Part shown: positions 19,072 through 27,745 of the stretch, in pieces
How the letters are laid out: the number at the start of each line of letters is the position of its first letter
Numbering within the stretch: the first letter of the stretch is position 1
Assembly (NCBI RefSeq): GCF_007874125.1
Contig: NZ_CP040128.1
Coordinates: 4,654,989 to 4,718,988 of the forward strand
DNA from: Noviherbaspirillum sp. UKPF54
GTDB lineage: Bacteria > Pseudomonadota > Gammaproteobacteria > Burkholderiales > Burkholderiaceae_D
Direction of reading: 5' to 3'
DNA length: 64,000 bases
Made by a program: the position numbers and the translations under genes
Notes under the pieces: generated by a model
What the model saw: only the letters and a program-made list of their open reading frames with translations
Database searches by the model: none
What the model was told of the DNA's origin: nothing

Positions 19072-20028
19072 TCAAAATAATGCCGGAACCGGGTTGTCGA
19101 TACGCTGGCGCAAAATGCGCTCGAAATGGGTCGGGTCGTGCGGCGTCAGCATTTCCGCCTCGCGAGGCAGGTAGAAATCATACAGCCGGGACAGCCAGAA
19201 GCGCAGTGCGCCGGCTTGCAGCATCGGTTGCCAGGATTCCTTTTCCGCCTGTGTAAACGGCCGCACCGCATGATAGGCGTCGAGTAGCGCATGCAAGCGC
19301 GCCATGTCCAGCGCGCCGCTGTCCAGGTCGATGCACCAGTCGTTGACCGTAACTGCCACGTCGAACAGCCAGGTATCGCAGCCGGCGAAGTAGAAATCGA
19401 AAAAGCCGGTCAGGCGCTCGCCGTCGAACATGACGTTGTTGCGGAACAGGTCGGCGTGAATCGGCCCGCGCGGCAGCTCGCGATACACCGCCGAGGCGGC
19501 AAACGCATCCTGCGCATGGATTTCCGCACGCAACAAATGCTGTCCGGCCTGCGGCAGGTAGGGCAGCACGACCGGCGTCGTTGCCAGCCACCAGTCCAGT
19601 CCGCGCAGGTTGGGTTGGTGCAGCGGAAAGTCCTGGCCGGCGATATGCATCTTTGCCAGCATAGCCCCGACTGCGGCGCAGTGCACCGGCTTGGGCGAAA
19701 GTTGCGACACGCCCTTGAGCTTGGTCACGATCGACGCCGGCTTGCCGTGCAGCTCGTGCAGGATTTCGCCCTGACGGTTGGCCATCGGCGCCGGCACCAA
19801 TACGCCGCGTTGAGCCAGGTGGCGCATCAGTTGCAGGTAGAACGGCAGTTGCTCGAATGTCAGTTTTTCGAAAATCGTCAGGACAAATTCGCCGGCTTCA
19901 GTCGTGAGGAAAAAGTTGCTGTTTTCAATGCCGGATGAAATGCCTTTGATCGCTAGCGGCTTGCCAAGATCGAACTGCGTAATCCATTGCGTGAGGTCAT
20001 CCAGGCTGACCGGGGTGAATACTGCCAT
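19072..20028 (-). CDS. thrB: Homoserine kinase, APH-like (ThrB type II)
   Basis: This enzyme phosphorylates homoserine in threonine synthesis. The 318-residue protein has the aminoglycoside-phosphotransferase fold rather than the GHMP fold of E. coli ThrB. The catalytic loop [18 protein letters not shown] (HxDLxxxN) is near residue 190 and the metal-binding FFDFYFAG near 213. The N-terminus [15 protein letters not shown] is typical of the family in Burkholderiales. It lies between a DUF2782 gene upstream and the BPSS1780-type gene downstream. Confidence 0.93.
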   Translation of the reverse strand: MAVFTPVSLDDLTQWITQFDLGKPLAIKGISSGIENSNFFLTTEAGEFVLTIFEKLTFEQLPFYLQLMRHLAQRGVLVPAPMANRQGEILHELHGKPASIVTKLKGVSQLSPKPVHCAAVGAMLAKMHIAGQDFPLHQPNLRGLDWWLATTPVVLPYLPQAGQHLLRAEIHAQDAFAASAVYRELPRGPIHADLFRNNVMFDGERLTGFFDFYFAGCDTWLFDVAVTVNDWCIDLDSGALDMARLHALLDAYHAVRPFTQAEKESWQPMLQAGALRFWLSRLYDFYLPREAEMLTPHDPTHFERILRQRIDNPVPALF

Positions 20029-20076
20029 GAGCGAAATCGGAAAAAGAAAATCGGGGATGTGAGGGCGAAATACGCG

Positions 20077-20487
20077 TTATTTCTTTGCCGGCGCGGGCGG
20101 CGGCGCGGGAATGGAAGCGGCTTGCTCGGTGGTTGCTTCCTGCTTGCGGCTCAGGTCGAATTCCTTGACTTGCCACTGCGCGCCGCGATTGGCGCTGCTC
20201 TGGCCGTCGCCGGGCATGGCACCGGGCTGCTCGTTCGGCTTCAGGTAATAAGTGCTCTTGCCGCTGGTGACTTTCGTTTCGGTGACCTTGCCGCCGCGCG
20301 CGCGCTTCTCGGTGATCTTGCGTTCCTGGTCCGGCTTGCGGATCGTGACGGCCGGCGCTTCGCCTTCTTCCAGCTTTTGCATCTGGGGTGGCGGCGGGGC
20401 GTCGGCTTGTTGGGCTTGGGCCAGCAGAGGCGTTGCGAAGGCGGCTATGCAGGTTGCCGTGAGATGCCAGGCCTTGAGTGTGCGCAT
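20077..20487 (-). CDS. Secreted DUF2782 family protein
   Basis: The 136-residue product starts MRTLKAWHLTATCIAAF with a Sec signal peptide cleaved near AQAQQA. The mature part is proline-rich at both ends (ADAPPPPQ and IPAPPPAPAKK). Its core, VTIRKPDQERKITEKRARGGKV followed by YYLKPNEQ, matches DUF2782, a small family often placed next to polA or thrB in betaproteobacteria. ATG 20487 is chosen because the signal peptide begins there; the frame is open further upstream without a credible start. It is 48 nt upstream of thrB. Confidence 0.8.
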   Translation of the reverse strand: MRTLKAWHLTATCIAAFATPLLAQAQQADAPPPPQMQKLEEGEAPAVTIRKPDQERKITEKRARGGKVTETKVTSGKSTYYLKPNEQPGAMPGDGQSSANRGAQWQVKEFDLSRKQEATTEQAASIPAPPPAPAKK

Positions 20488-20593
20488 GATGTTCTTTGAC
20501 GTGTTATGGGATAGTGCGGCTCGAACGAGTCGAGCCTCTCCGAAACATTTTAGCAAACCGCGCCCATTGACCTGGAAAATAACTGCGCCGTCG

Positions 20594-21331
20594 CTACAAA
20601 TACGCGCCGGTTTCCTTGCTTTCCGGCGACAGCAAATCTTCGCGCGCTTCATAAAATGCAAAGATCGCGTCCACGACATTGGCCGGCTCGTCGATCAGTT
20701 GCACCAGATCGAGATCCTTGTCGGCGATCATGCCATCCGCCGCCAGCCGGTCGCGGAACCAGTCGAGCAAGCCGCGCCAGAACGTGGTGCCGACCAAAAT
20801 CACTGGAATGCGGCGCGACTTGCCGGTCTGGATCAGCGTCAGCACTTCGAACATCTCATCGAGGGTGCCGAAGCCGCCCGGCAGCACCACATATGCATCC
20901 GCATACTTGACGAACGCTACCTTGCGCGCGAAGAAGTGGCGGAAGCTGATCGAAATGTCTTGCCACATGTTGCTGCGCTGCTCGTGCGGCAGTTCGATAT
21001 TCAGGCCGACCGAGGCGGACGCGCCTTCGAACGCACCCTTGTTGGCCGCTTCCATGATGCCCGGCCCGCCGCCGGAGATGACGGCCAGCCCCGCGTCGGA
21101 CAGGCGGCGCGCGATATCGACCGCTTTCTGGTAGTAGGGGTCTTCAGGCTTGATGCGTGCCGAGCCGAAAATCGACACCGCCGGGCGCAGCTCCGACAGG
21201 CGTTCGGTCGACTCGATAAACTCTGCCATAATCGTGAGCATATGCCACGACTCGCGTGCCTTCTTCGCCGTGGCGCGATTGATGTCTGCCACTTGCCGCA
21301 GGCGCGGCACGTTTTTTCCCTTTGACACCAT
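20594..21331 (-). CDS. LOG-family (TIGR00730) Rossmann-fold protein
   Basis: LOG proteins release free cytokinin-type bases or cleave nucleoside monophosphates; the bacterial physiological substrate is often unclear. In the 245 residues the nucleotide-binding GGGPGIMEAANKGA segment and the catalytic PGGFGTLDEMFE motif (PGGxGTxxE) are both intact. An N-terminal helix (ATAKKARESWHMLTIMAEF) is typical of this subgroup. Its ATG (21331) is one base from the polA ATG (21333) on the other strand. Confidence 0.9.
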   Translation of the reverse strand: MVSKGKNVPRLRQVADINRATAKKARESWHMLTIMAEFIESTERLSELRPAVSIFGSARIKPEDPYYQKAVDIARRLSDAGLAVISGGGPGIMEAANKGAFEGASASVGLNIELPHEQRSNMWQDISISFRHFFARKVAFVKYADAYVVLPGGFGTLDEMFEVLTLIQTGKSRRIPVILVGTTFWRGLLDWFRDRLAADGMIADKDLDLVQLIDEPANVVDAIFAFYEAREDLLSPESKETGAYL

Positions 21332-21332
21332 A

Positions 21333-24080
21333 ATGAATAAAACCCTGTTGTTAGTTGACGGCTCCAGCTACCTCTATCGTGCGTTCCATGCGATGCCGGA
21401 CCTGCGCAACGCGGAAGGCGCGCCGACCGGCGCCATCTACGGCATGATCAACATGTTGCGGCGCTTACGCAACGACTATCCGGCAGCATACATTGCCTGT
21501 GTATTCGATGCAAAAGGAAAGACCTTCCGCGACGACTTGTATTCGGAATACAAGGCGCATCGCCCGTCGATGCCGGAAGACCTGGCACGGCAGATCGAGC
21601 CGATCCACGAAGCGGTGCGCGCGCTCGGCTGGCCGATCCTGATGGTGGAGGGCATCGAGGCCGACGACGTGATCGGCACGCTCTCGGTGCAGGCCGTCGA
21701 GCACGGCATGCAGGCGGTGGTGTCGACCGGCGACAAGGATCTCGCGCAGCTGGTGAACGACCATGTCACGCTGATCAACACCATGACCAATGAAAAGCTG
21801 GACCGGGAAGGCGTCATTGCCAAGTTCGGCGTCCCGCCGGAACGCATCGTCGATTACCTGACGCTGGTGGGCGACGCGGTCGACAACGTGCCAGGCGTCG
21901 ACAAGGTCGGCCCGAAAACGGCGGTCAAATGGATCAACCAGTACGGCTCGCTGGACGGCATCATCGAGCACGCCAAGGATGTCGGCGGCGCGGTCGGCGA
22001 AAACCTGCGCCGCGCGCTCGACTGGCTTCCCACTGCGCGCACGCTTATCACGGTCAAGACCGACTGCGACCTGGCGGCGCACATGACGACGGTCCCGGAA
22101 TCGCTGGTGGCAAAACCGGTGGACAACGACGCACTGATCGACTTCTTCCGGCGCTACGGCTTCAAGACCTGGCTGCGCGAGCTGACCGGAGAAGCTGCCG
22201 GCGCGCGTCCTGCCGCCGCCGCGCAGGCGCAGAACGGAACGGCGCAGGGCGCCCTGTTTGACGCCGCACCGGCGACCACCGAATACGAAACCGTGCTGAC
22301 CGAAGCGCAGCTCGCGCGCTGGATCGAGACGATCGACGCCGCGCCGCTGACCTCGGTCGATACCGAAACCACGTCGCTGGATGCCATGCGTGCGCAGCTG
22401 GTCGGCATTTCGCTGTGCTGCAAGCCCGGCGTGGCTGCCTACATCCCGGTGGCGCATCGCTACCAGGACGCGCCGACGCAGTTATCGCGTGAACTCGTGC
22501 TGGAAAAGCTGAAGCCCTGGCTGGAAGACGCGGGCAAGCCCAAGGTCGGCCAGCACCTCAAATACGACAGCCACATCTTTGAAAACCATGGCGTAACGCT
22601 GCGCGGCATCGTGCACGACACGCTGCTCGAATCTTACGTGTTCGAGTCGCACAAGAGCCATGACATGGACAGCCTCGCGCTGCGCCACCTGAACCGCAAG
22701 ACCATCACCTTCGAGGAAGTGTGCGGCAAGGGCGCGTCGCAGATCTGCTTCGATGAAGTGGCAGTCGAACGCGCCACCGAGTACGCGGCGGAAGACGCGG
22801 ACGTGACGCTGCAGCTGCATCAGGCGATGTGGCCGCAGGTGGCCGAGAACGAGGGGCTGAAGTTCATCTACGAAAAGATCGAGCTGCCGACCTCGGTCGT
22901 GCTGCAGAAGATCGAGCGCAACGGCGTGCTGGTCGACGCGCAGCTGCTGGCCGCGCAGTCGCACGAGCTGGGCATGCGCATGCTGGAGATGGAGCGCCAG
23001 GCCTACGAGTTGGCGGGGCAGCCATTCAACCTGAATTCGCCGAAACAGATCGGCGAAATCTTCTTCGACAAGCTGCAGCTGCCGGTGGTGAAAAAGACTC
23101 CGTCGGGCTCGCCCTCGACCGACGAGGAAGTGCTGCAGAAGCTGGCCGAAAACTATCCGCTGCCGAAGATCCTGCTCGACTACCGCGGCCTGTCGAAGCT
23201 GAAGTCCACTTATACCGACAAGCTGCCCAGGATGGTCAACCCGGACACCGGTCGCGTGCATACCAATTACGCGCAGGCGGTGGCGGTGACCGGACGCCTC
23301 GCGTCGAACGACCCGAACCTGCAGAATATCCCGGTGCGCACCACCGAGGGGCGGCGCATCCGCGAAGCCTTCATCGCGCCGGCGGGCAGCGTGATCGTGT
23401 CGGCCGACTACTCGCAGATCGAGCTGCGCATCATGGCGCACATCTCCGGCGACGAGAACCTGTTGCGCGCGTTCGCCGAAGGCGAGGACATCCATCGCGC
23501 CACCGCGGCGGAAATCTTCGGCGTGGAGCGCGCGGACGTGACGAACGAACAACGCCGCTATGCGAAGGTGATCAACTTCGGCCTGATTTACGGCATGAGC
23601 GCGTTCGGCCTGGCCAGCAACCTCGGCATCGAACGCGCCGCCGCACAGCTGTATATCGACAAATACTTCCAGCGCTATCCGGCGGTGGCGCAGTACATGG
23701 CCGACACCCGCACCCAGGCCAAGGCGCACGGCTATGTGGAAACCGTGTTCGGCCGCCGCCTGTGGCTGCCGGAGATTAATTCGCCGAACGGCCCGCGCCG
23801 CCAGGCGGCCGAGCGCGCCGCGATCAACGCGCCGATGCAGGGCACCGCCGCCGACCTGATCAAGCTGTCGATGATAGCGGTGCAGGACTGGCTGGAAGGC
23901 GAGCGGATGCAGTCGAAGATGGTGATGCAGGTGCACGACGAACTGGTGCTGGAAGTGCCGGAAAACGAATTGCCGCATATTCAACACACGCTGCCGGAAC
24001 TGATGAGCAGCGTAGCGACGCTGAAAGTGCCTCTGATCGCGGAGGTCGGCGTGGGCAAGAACTGGGACCAAGCACATTGA
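21333..24080 (+). CDS. polA: DNA polymerase I
   Basis: The 915-residue protein has all three domains. The 5' nuclease covers about 1-290 (MNKTLLLVDGSSYLYRAFHA; GIEADDVIG). The 3'-5' exonuclease keeps its Asp and Glu in SVDTETTSLDAM (near 345). The polymerase has motif A SADYSQIELRIMAHIS, motif B RRYAKVINFGLIYGMSAFG and motif C VMQVHDELVLEVP. Proofreading should be active. No Shine-Dalgarno precedes ATG 21333, and its leader must run through the divergent LOG gene. Confidence 0.98.
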   Translation: MNKTLLLVDGSSYLYRAFHAMPDLRNAEGAPTGAIYGMINMLRRLRNDYPAAYIACVFDAKGKTFRDDLYSEYKAHRPSMPEDLARQIEPIHEAVRALGWPILMVEGIEADDVIGTLSVQAVEHGMQAVVSTGDKDLAQLVNDHVTLINTMTNEKLDREGVIAKFGVPPERIVDYLTLVGDAVDNVPGVDKVGPKTAVKWINQYGSLDGIIEHAKDVGGAVGENLRRALDWLPTARTLITVKTDCDLAAHMTTVPESLVAKPVDNDALIDFFRRYGFKTWLRELTGEAAGARPAAAAQAQNGTAQGALFDAAPATTEYETVLTEAQLARWIETIDAAPLTSVDTETTSLDAMRAQLVGISLCCKPGVAAYIPVAHRYQDAPTQLSRELVLEKLKPWLEDAGKPKVGQHLKYDSHIFENHGVTLRGIVHDTLLESYVFESHKSHDMDSLALRHLNRKTITFEEVCGKGASQICFDEVAVERATEYAAEDADVTLQLHQAMWPQVAENEGLKFIYEKIELPTSVVLQKIERNGVLVDAQLLAAQSHELGMRMLEMERQAYELAGQPFNLNSPKQIGEIFFDKLQLPVVKKTPSGSPSTDEEVLQKLAENYPLPKILLDYRGLSKLKSTYTDKLPRMVNPDTGRVHTNYAQAVAVTGRLASNDPNLQNIPVRTTEGRRIREAFIAPAGSVIVSADYSQIELRIMAHISGDENLLRAFAEGEDIHRATAAEIFGVERADVTNEQRRYAKVINFGLIYGMSAFGLASNLGIERAAAQLYIDKYFQRYPAVAQYMADTRTQAKAHGYVETVFGRRLWLPEINSPNGPRRQAAERAAINAPMQGTAADLIKLSMIAVQDWLEGERMQSKMVMQVHDELVLEVPENELPHIQHTLPELMSSVATLKVPLIAEVGVGKNWDQAH

Positions 24081-24104
24081 TCGATCATTTTTCGGAGGAG
24101 CGAA

Positions 24105-24989
24105 ATGCAGAACTTGAAAGAAGATGTCGACTGCCTGGTTGCCAAGACGCCGTTGTCGGACGGCGTCGACCGGCGTGATTTCCTGAAGACGGCGCTGGGC
24201 ACCGGCTTTGCGGCGGCTGTCTTGCCGGTCGCGGCGCAAAGCGTGATCAAGACCGACACCGCCGGACTGACGGCGGGCACGGTCAGCGTGACCGTGAATG
24301 GCCAGGCGGTGCCGGTGTACCGCGCCCAGCCGGAAGGCAAGAGCAACCTGCCGGTGATCCTGGTCGTCTCCGAAATCTTCGGCGTGCATGAGCACATCGC
24401 CGACGTCGCGCGCCGCTTCGCCAAGCAAGGGTATCTCGCGCTTGCGCCCGACCTGTTCATGCGGCAGGGGGATCCGGCTTCCTACGGCAGCATCCCGGAA
24501 CTGATGAAGGAAGTTGTTTCGAAGGTGCCCGATGCCCAAGTAATGGCCGACCTCGATGCCTGCCTGGCATGGGCGAAAGACAATGGCGGCAATGTCGACA
24601 AGCTGGGCATCACGGGTTTTTGCTGGGGCGGGCGCATCGTCTGGCTGTACTGCGCCCACAATCCGGGCGTGAAGGCGGGCGTGGCCTGGTATGGCCGGCT
24701 GGTCGGGGAAAAATCGGCGCTGGCGCCGGCGCAGCCGGTCGATATCGCCGCCGGCCTGAAAGTGCCGGTGCTCGGCTTGTACGGCGGCAAGGATACCGGG
24801 ATTCCGCTCGACACTGTCGAGAAGATGAAAGTCGAGCTGGCCAGGGGCGGCAACAAATCGGAATTCATGGTGTTCCCGAATTCCGGTCATGCTTTCAATG
24901 CCGATTACCGGCCGAGCTATGTGGAGGCGGATGCGAAGACCGCATGGCAGCGCTGCCTGGCATGGTTCAAGGAGCACGGCGTGGCATAG
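24105..24989 (+). CDS. Tat-exported dienelactone hydrolase family protein
   Basis: The 294-residue protein has an N-terminal DRRDFLKTALGTGFAAAV, a twin-arginine-type signal, followed by an alpha/beta hydrolase domain. The dienelactone hydrolase nucleophile Cys sits in GFCWGG (near 167), with a GHAFNAD His near 261 and an Asp in between (YGGKDTG). Dienelactone hydrolases open lactone rings in chlorocatechol breakdown, but exported members have unknown substrates. GGAGGAG precedes the ATG. polA ends 24 nt upstream, so read-through is possible. Confidence 0.85.
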   Translation: MQNLKEDVDCLVAKTPLSDGVDRRDFLKTALGTGFAAAVLPVAAQSVIKTDTAGLTAGTVSVTVNGQAVPVYRAQPEGKSNLPVILVVSEIFGVHEHIADVARRFAKQGYLALAPDLFMRQGDPASYGSIPELMKEVVSKVPDAQVMADLDACLAWAKDNGGNVDKLGITGFCWGGRIVWLYCAHNPGVKAGVAWYGRLVGEKSALAPAQPVDIAAGLKVPVLGLYGGKDTGIPLDTVEKMKVELARGGNKSEFMVFPNSGHAFNADYRPSYVEADAKTAWQRCLAWFKEHGVA

Positions 24990-25037
24990 GGCGATCGGCA
25001 AGATCGGCGCGCCAAGCGCGCCGGATGATCCCATTGT

Positions 25038-25083
25038 TTGCCGAAAAACCTTGTCTGTGCTTTAATTTGCAACTTTGTTGCAA
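25038..25083 (+). promoter_or_regulatory. Promoter with overlapping palindromic operator for the ZIP transporter
   Basis: TTGCCG (25038-25043), a 17-nt spacer and TTTAAT (25061-25066) form a sigma-70-like promoter. A perfect palindrome, TTGCAAC-TTT-GTTGCAA (25067-25083), covers the predicted start site near 25073. A repressor bound there would block transcription; a metal-responsive regulator such as Zur is the natural guess but is not shown by the sequence. Confidence 0.55.
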
Positions 25084-25089
25084 TTAGAG

Positions 25090-25875
25090 GTGGCCAAAAT
25101 CGACTCCACGCTGTTATCCATCCTGCTGGCCACGACCATCTCGGGCGTGATCAGCATTAGCGCGGCGGCCGCGTTTTCATTTTCGCTGCTGTCGAAGGTG
25201 GTCGATCGGATGGTGAGTCTGTCGGTCGGCATCCTGCTGTCGACTTCGCTCTTGCACGCGCTGCCGGAAGCGTTCGAGTCGCAAGCCGACACGCATGCGC
25301 TGTTTGCGACGCTGTTGGGCGGCTTGCTGGGATTCTTCCTGCTCGAAAAATTCGCCATCCTGCGCCACTCGCACCATTACGAAGGCGACGGCCATGGCCA
25401 CGCCCACGGGCACGACAAGCACGAGGCTGGCCGCGCCGGCTGGATGATCCTGGTCGGCGACGGCCTGCACAATTTCACCGACGGCATCCTGATCGCCGCG
25501 GCTTTCCTCGCCAATCCGAACCTCGGCATCATCACCGGCCTGGCGATCATCGCGCATGAAATTCCGCAGGAAATCGGCGACTTCATCGTGCTGCTCAACG
25601 CCGGTTTCACGCGCACGCGCGCTTACATGTACAACCTGATCTGCAGCCTGATGGCGGTGGTCGGCGGCGTGCTCGGCTACCTGATGCTGGAGCGCGCGTC
25701 CGGCTGGATTCCGTATGTGCTGGTGTTCGCCTCGTCCGGCTTCATCTACATCGCGGTCAGCGACCTGATGCCGCAGATGCAGCGCCGCGCGACGCTGCGC
25801 GAAACCATTCCGCAGGTGATACTGATCGCGGTGGGCGTCGGCGTGGTGCTGTTCCTGACAGGACGCGCCCACTAA
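25090..25875 (+). CDS. ZIP-family divalent metal transporter
   Basis: ZIP transporters import zinc, iron or related ions across the inner membrane. The protein of about 261 residues has some eight hydrophobic segments, a His-rich loop (HSHHYEGDGHGHAHGHDKHE) and both metal-site helices, GDGLHNFTDG and AHEIPQEIGDF. GTG 25090 is my start choice because it lies beyond the palindrome and predicted start site; TTG codons at 25075 and 25078 are alternatives. It converges on the sulfurtransferase gene 18 nt away. Confidence 0.88.
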   Translation: MAKIDSTLLSILLATTISGVISISAAAAFSFSLLSKVVDRMVSLSVGILLSTSLLHALPEAFESQADTHALFATLLGGLLGFFLLEKFAILRHSHHYEGDGHGHAHGHDKHEAGRAGWMILVGDGLHNFTDGILIAAAFLANPNLGIITGLAIIAHEIPQEIGDFIVLLNAGFTRTRAYMYNLICSLMAVVGGVLGYLMLERASGWIPYVLVFASSGFIYIAVSDLMPQMQRRATLRETIPQVILIAVGVGVVLFLTGRAH

Positions 25876-25893
25876 ACCAGTTCATCGCCCCCA

Positions 25894-26745
25894 CTAGCCG
25901 CCGGTGGCAACCGGGCGCGCCGGATCGGCGCACCATTCGCTCCACGAGCCCGGATACAGCGCGGCGCCGGACAATCCGGCCACTTCCATTGCCAGCAGAT
26001 TGTGGCAGGCGGTCACGCCGGAGCCGCACTGCATGATGGTGGCTTGCGGCACGGTCACCAGCGCCGAGAACTCCGAACGCAGTTGTTCCGCTCCTTTGAA
26101 GCGGCCGTCTTCCTGCAGGTTGTCCTTGAAAAAGCGGTTCTTTGCACCCGGGATGTGGCCGCCCACCGGGTCGAGCGTTTCATTTTCGCCGCGAAAACGG
26201 TCCGGCGAGCGCGCGTCGATAACGGTGCGCGTCGGGTTCGACAGGTTGGCCAGCACATCGCCGGCGCTGACCGTCAGCATGCGGGAAGAATGCGGTTCGA
26301 CATTGCCGCGCGGGCGCGTCGCCGGTTCGGTGGACAAGGGCAAGCCCAGCGCCTGCCACGCTGGCAATCCGCCATCCAGGACGGCCGCCGATTCATGGCC
26401 GATCCAGCGCAGCATCCACCACAGGCGCGCGGCGAACATGCCGCCGTGCGCGTCGTAGGCGACGACTTGCGAGCTGTGCGTGACGCCCCAGCGGCGCAGC
26501 GTTTCGGTGAACGCATTGCGCTCCGGCAGGGGGTGACGGCCGCGGAATTCGCCGTGCGGCCCGGGCGACTTGTCCGACAGGTCGGTCTCGACGTCGGCGA
26601 ACTGCGCTCCCGGGATATGCCCTGCCGCATAAGCGCTGCGTCCGGCGTCGGGATTGGCCAGGTCGTGCCGGCAATCGAGCACGACCCAATTCACATCCCG
26701 GATATTCTTTGCCAGATCGGCGGCGGAAATCAGGGTGGTATACAT
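25894..26745 (-). CDS. Thiosulfate/3-mercaptopyruvate sulfurtransferase (two rhodanese domains)
   Basis: These enzymes move sulfane sulfur to cyanide or another thiol. The 283-residue protein has an inactive N-terminal rhodanese domain (VVLDCRHDLANPDAGRSAY, AGHIPGAQF) and a C-terminal one with the catalytic Cys in MQCGSGVTACH (near 244). The loop CGSGVTAC is closer to 3-mercaptopyruvate-type enzymes, but I would not fix the substrate. GGAGGAG precedes ATG 26745. The EamA gene ends 11 nt upstream, so the two are co-transcribed. Confidence 0.9.
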   Translation of the reverse strand: MYTTLISAADLAKNIRDVNWVVLDCRHDLANPDAGRSAYAAGHIPGAQFADVETDLSDKSPGPHGEFRGRHPLPERNAFTETLRRWGVTHSSQVVAYDAHGGMFAARLWWMLRWIGHESAAVLDGGLPAWQALGLPLSTEPATRPRGNVEPHSSRMLTVSAGDVLANLSNPTRTVIDARSPDRFRGENETLDPVGGHIPGAKNRFFKDNLQEDGRFKGAEQLRSEFSALVTVPQATIMQCGSGVTACHNLLAMEVAGLSGAALYPGSWSEWCADPARPVATGG

Positions 26746-26756
26746 CGGGTCTCCTC

Positions 26757-27677
26757 CTACACTTCGGTGGCTATTGGGTCATTCGCTTCGGCCGTCGACG
26801 GATGGCCGGCCGGTGCGTTGATCTTTCTCGTATTGTAATAGGTCGCGGCCAGGCCGCTGATCAAAATGACAACGACGCCCAGCCAGCCGAGCCAGCCGAG
26901 ATTGTCGTCCCATAGCAGGACGCCCCAGACGCTCGAAAACACGATGCCGGTGTATTGCAGGTTCGCCGTCACCAGCGTCTTGCCGAGACGGTAGGCGCGC
27001 GTCATCGCTATCTGCGCGACGGTCGCGCTGACGCCGATCGATACCAGCAGGAGCAGGCCCTTGCCGCTGTGCGGGTGCCAGGTCTGGTGGCCGGCGAGCG
27101 TCCCGGCCACTCCCGCGGCCAGGCCGGTCAGCGAAAAGTAAAACACCACGCGGGATTCAGGCTCGCCCATCTGGCCGAGTTTGCGCACCTGCAGATAGGC
27201 GAGCGCGGACAGCACGCCCGATATCAGTCCGACCAGCGCGGCGAACCATTGCTCGGCATGGAATGCGGGGCGCAGCAGCAGCGTCACTCCGATAAAGCTG
27301 CAGGCGATCGCTCCGGCCAGCCCCCATTCGAACCGGTTCTGCCCGTGCCACCAGCCGGCCGTAAACAGGATGGCGGCTATCCAGATCGGTGACATGTAAT
27401 TGAGCGTCATGCCGGTCGCCAGCGGCAGCTTGCCGATCGCGTAGAACCAGAGCCAGAGCGCGACGACACCGATCATGCCGCGCCATAGGTGATGCCAGGG
27501 CAGGCGGGTCTTGAAACTGCCGCCGTTCAGCCTGATGAGCGTGAACATGAAGAGCACGCCGACGGCGCCGCGGTACATCACGATTTCTGCCGTGGAGTAC
27601 AGGCTGGAAGCCATTTTCACGCACACCCCCATGATGGAGAAGGCGAAGCTTGCGAATAGCATCCAGAGCGATTGCAT
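26757..27677 (-). CDS. EamA/DMT-superfamily transporter
   Basis: The 306-residue protein has about ten hydrophobic helices in two EamA repeats, with GMTLNYMSPIWIAAILF in the first half and AYRLGKTLVTANLQYTGIVFSSVWG in the second. This is the layout of drug/metabolite exporters such as RhaT- or YdcZ-like carriers; the substrate is unknown. ATG 27677 (MQSLWMLFASFAFS) is chosen because the 32 residues encoded upstream are unlike a membrane protein start. It lies between the Rieske oxygenase and the sulfurtransferase on the same strand. Confidence 0.85.
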   Translation of the reverse strand: MQSLWMLFASFAFSIMGVCVKMASSLYSTAEIVMYRGAVGVLFMFTLIRLNGGSFKTRLPWHHLWRGMIGVVALWLWFYAIGKLPLATGMTLNYMSPIWIAAILFTAGWWHGQNRFEWGLAGAIACSFIGVTLLLRPAFHAEQWFAALVGLISGVLSALAYLQVRKLGQMGEPESRVVFYFSLTGLAAGVAGTLAGHQTWHPHSGKGLLLLVSIGVSATVAQIAMTRAYRLGKTLVTANLQYTGIVFSSVWGVLLWDDNLGWLGWLGVVVILISGLAATYYNTRKINAPAGHPSTAEANDPIATEV

Positions 27678-27745
27678 CGGAGTCGGGCGCCTTGCGGACG
27701 TAGTGAAAAGGGAGGGCGGGCCGCAGGGCCGCGGCGGCGCCTTGG

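Noticed and set aside
22482..25034. An 850-residue open frame antisense to polA and the dienelactone hydrolase gene
   Set aside because: It lies in the mirror frame of high-GC coding DNA, has low-complexity His/Arg/Gln-rich sequence and no recognisable domain. polA is certain on the other strand.
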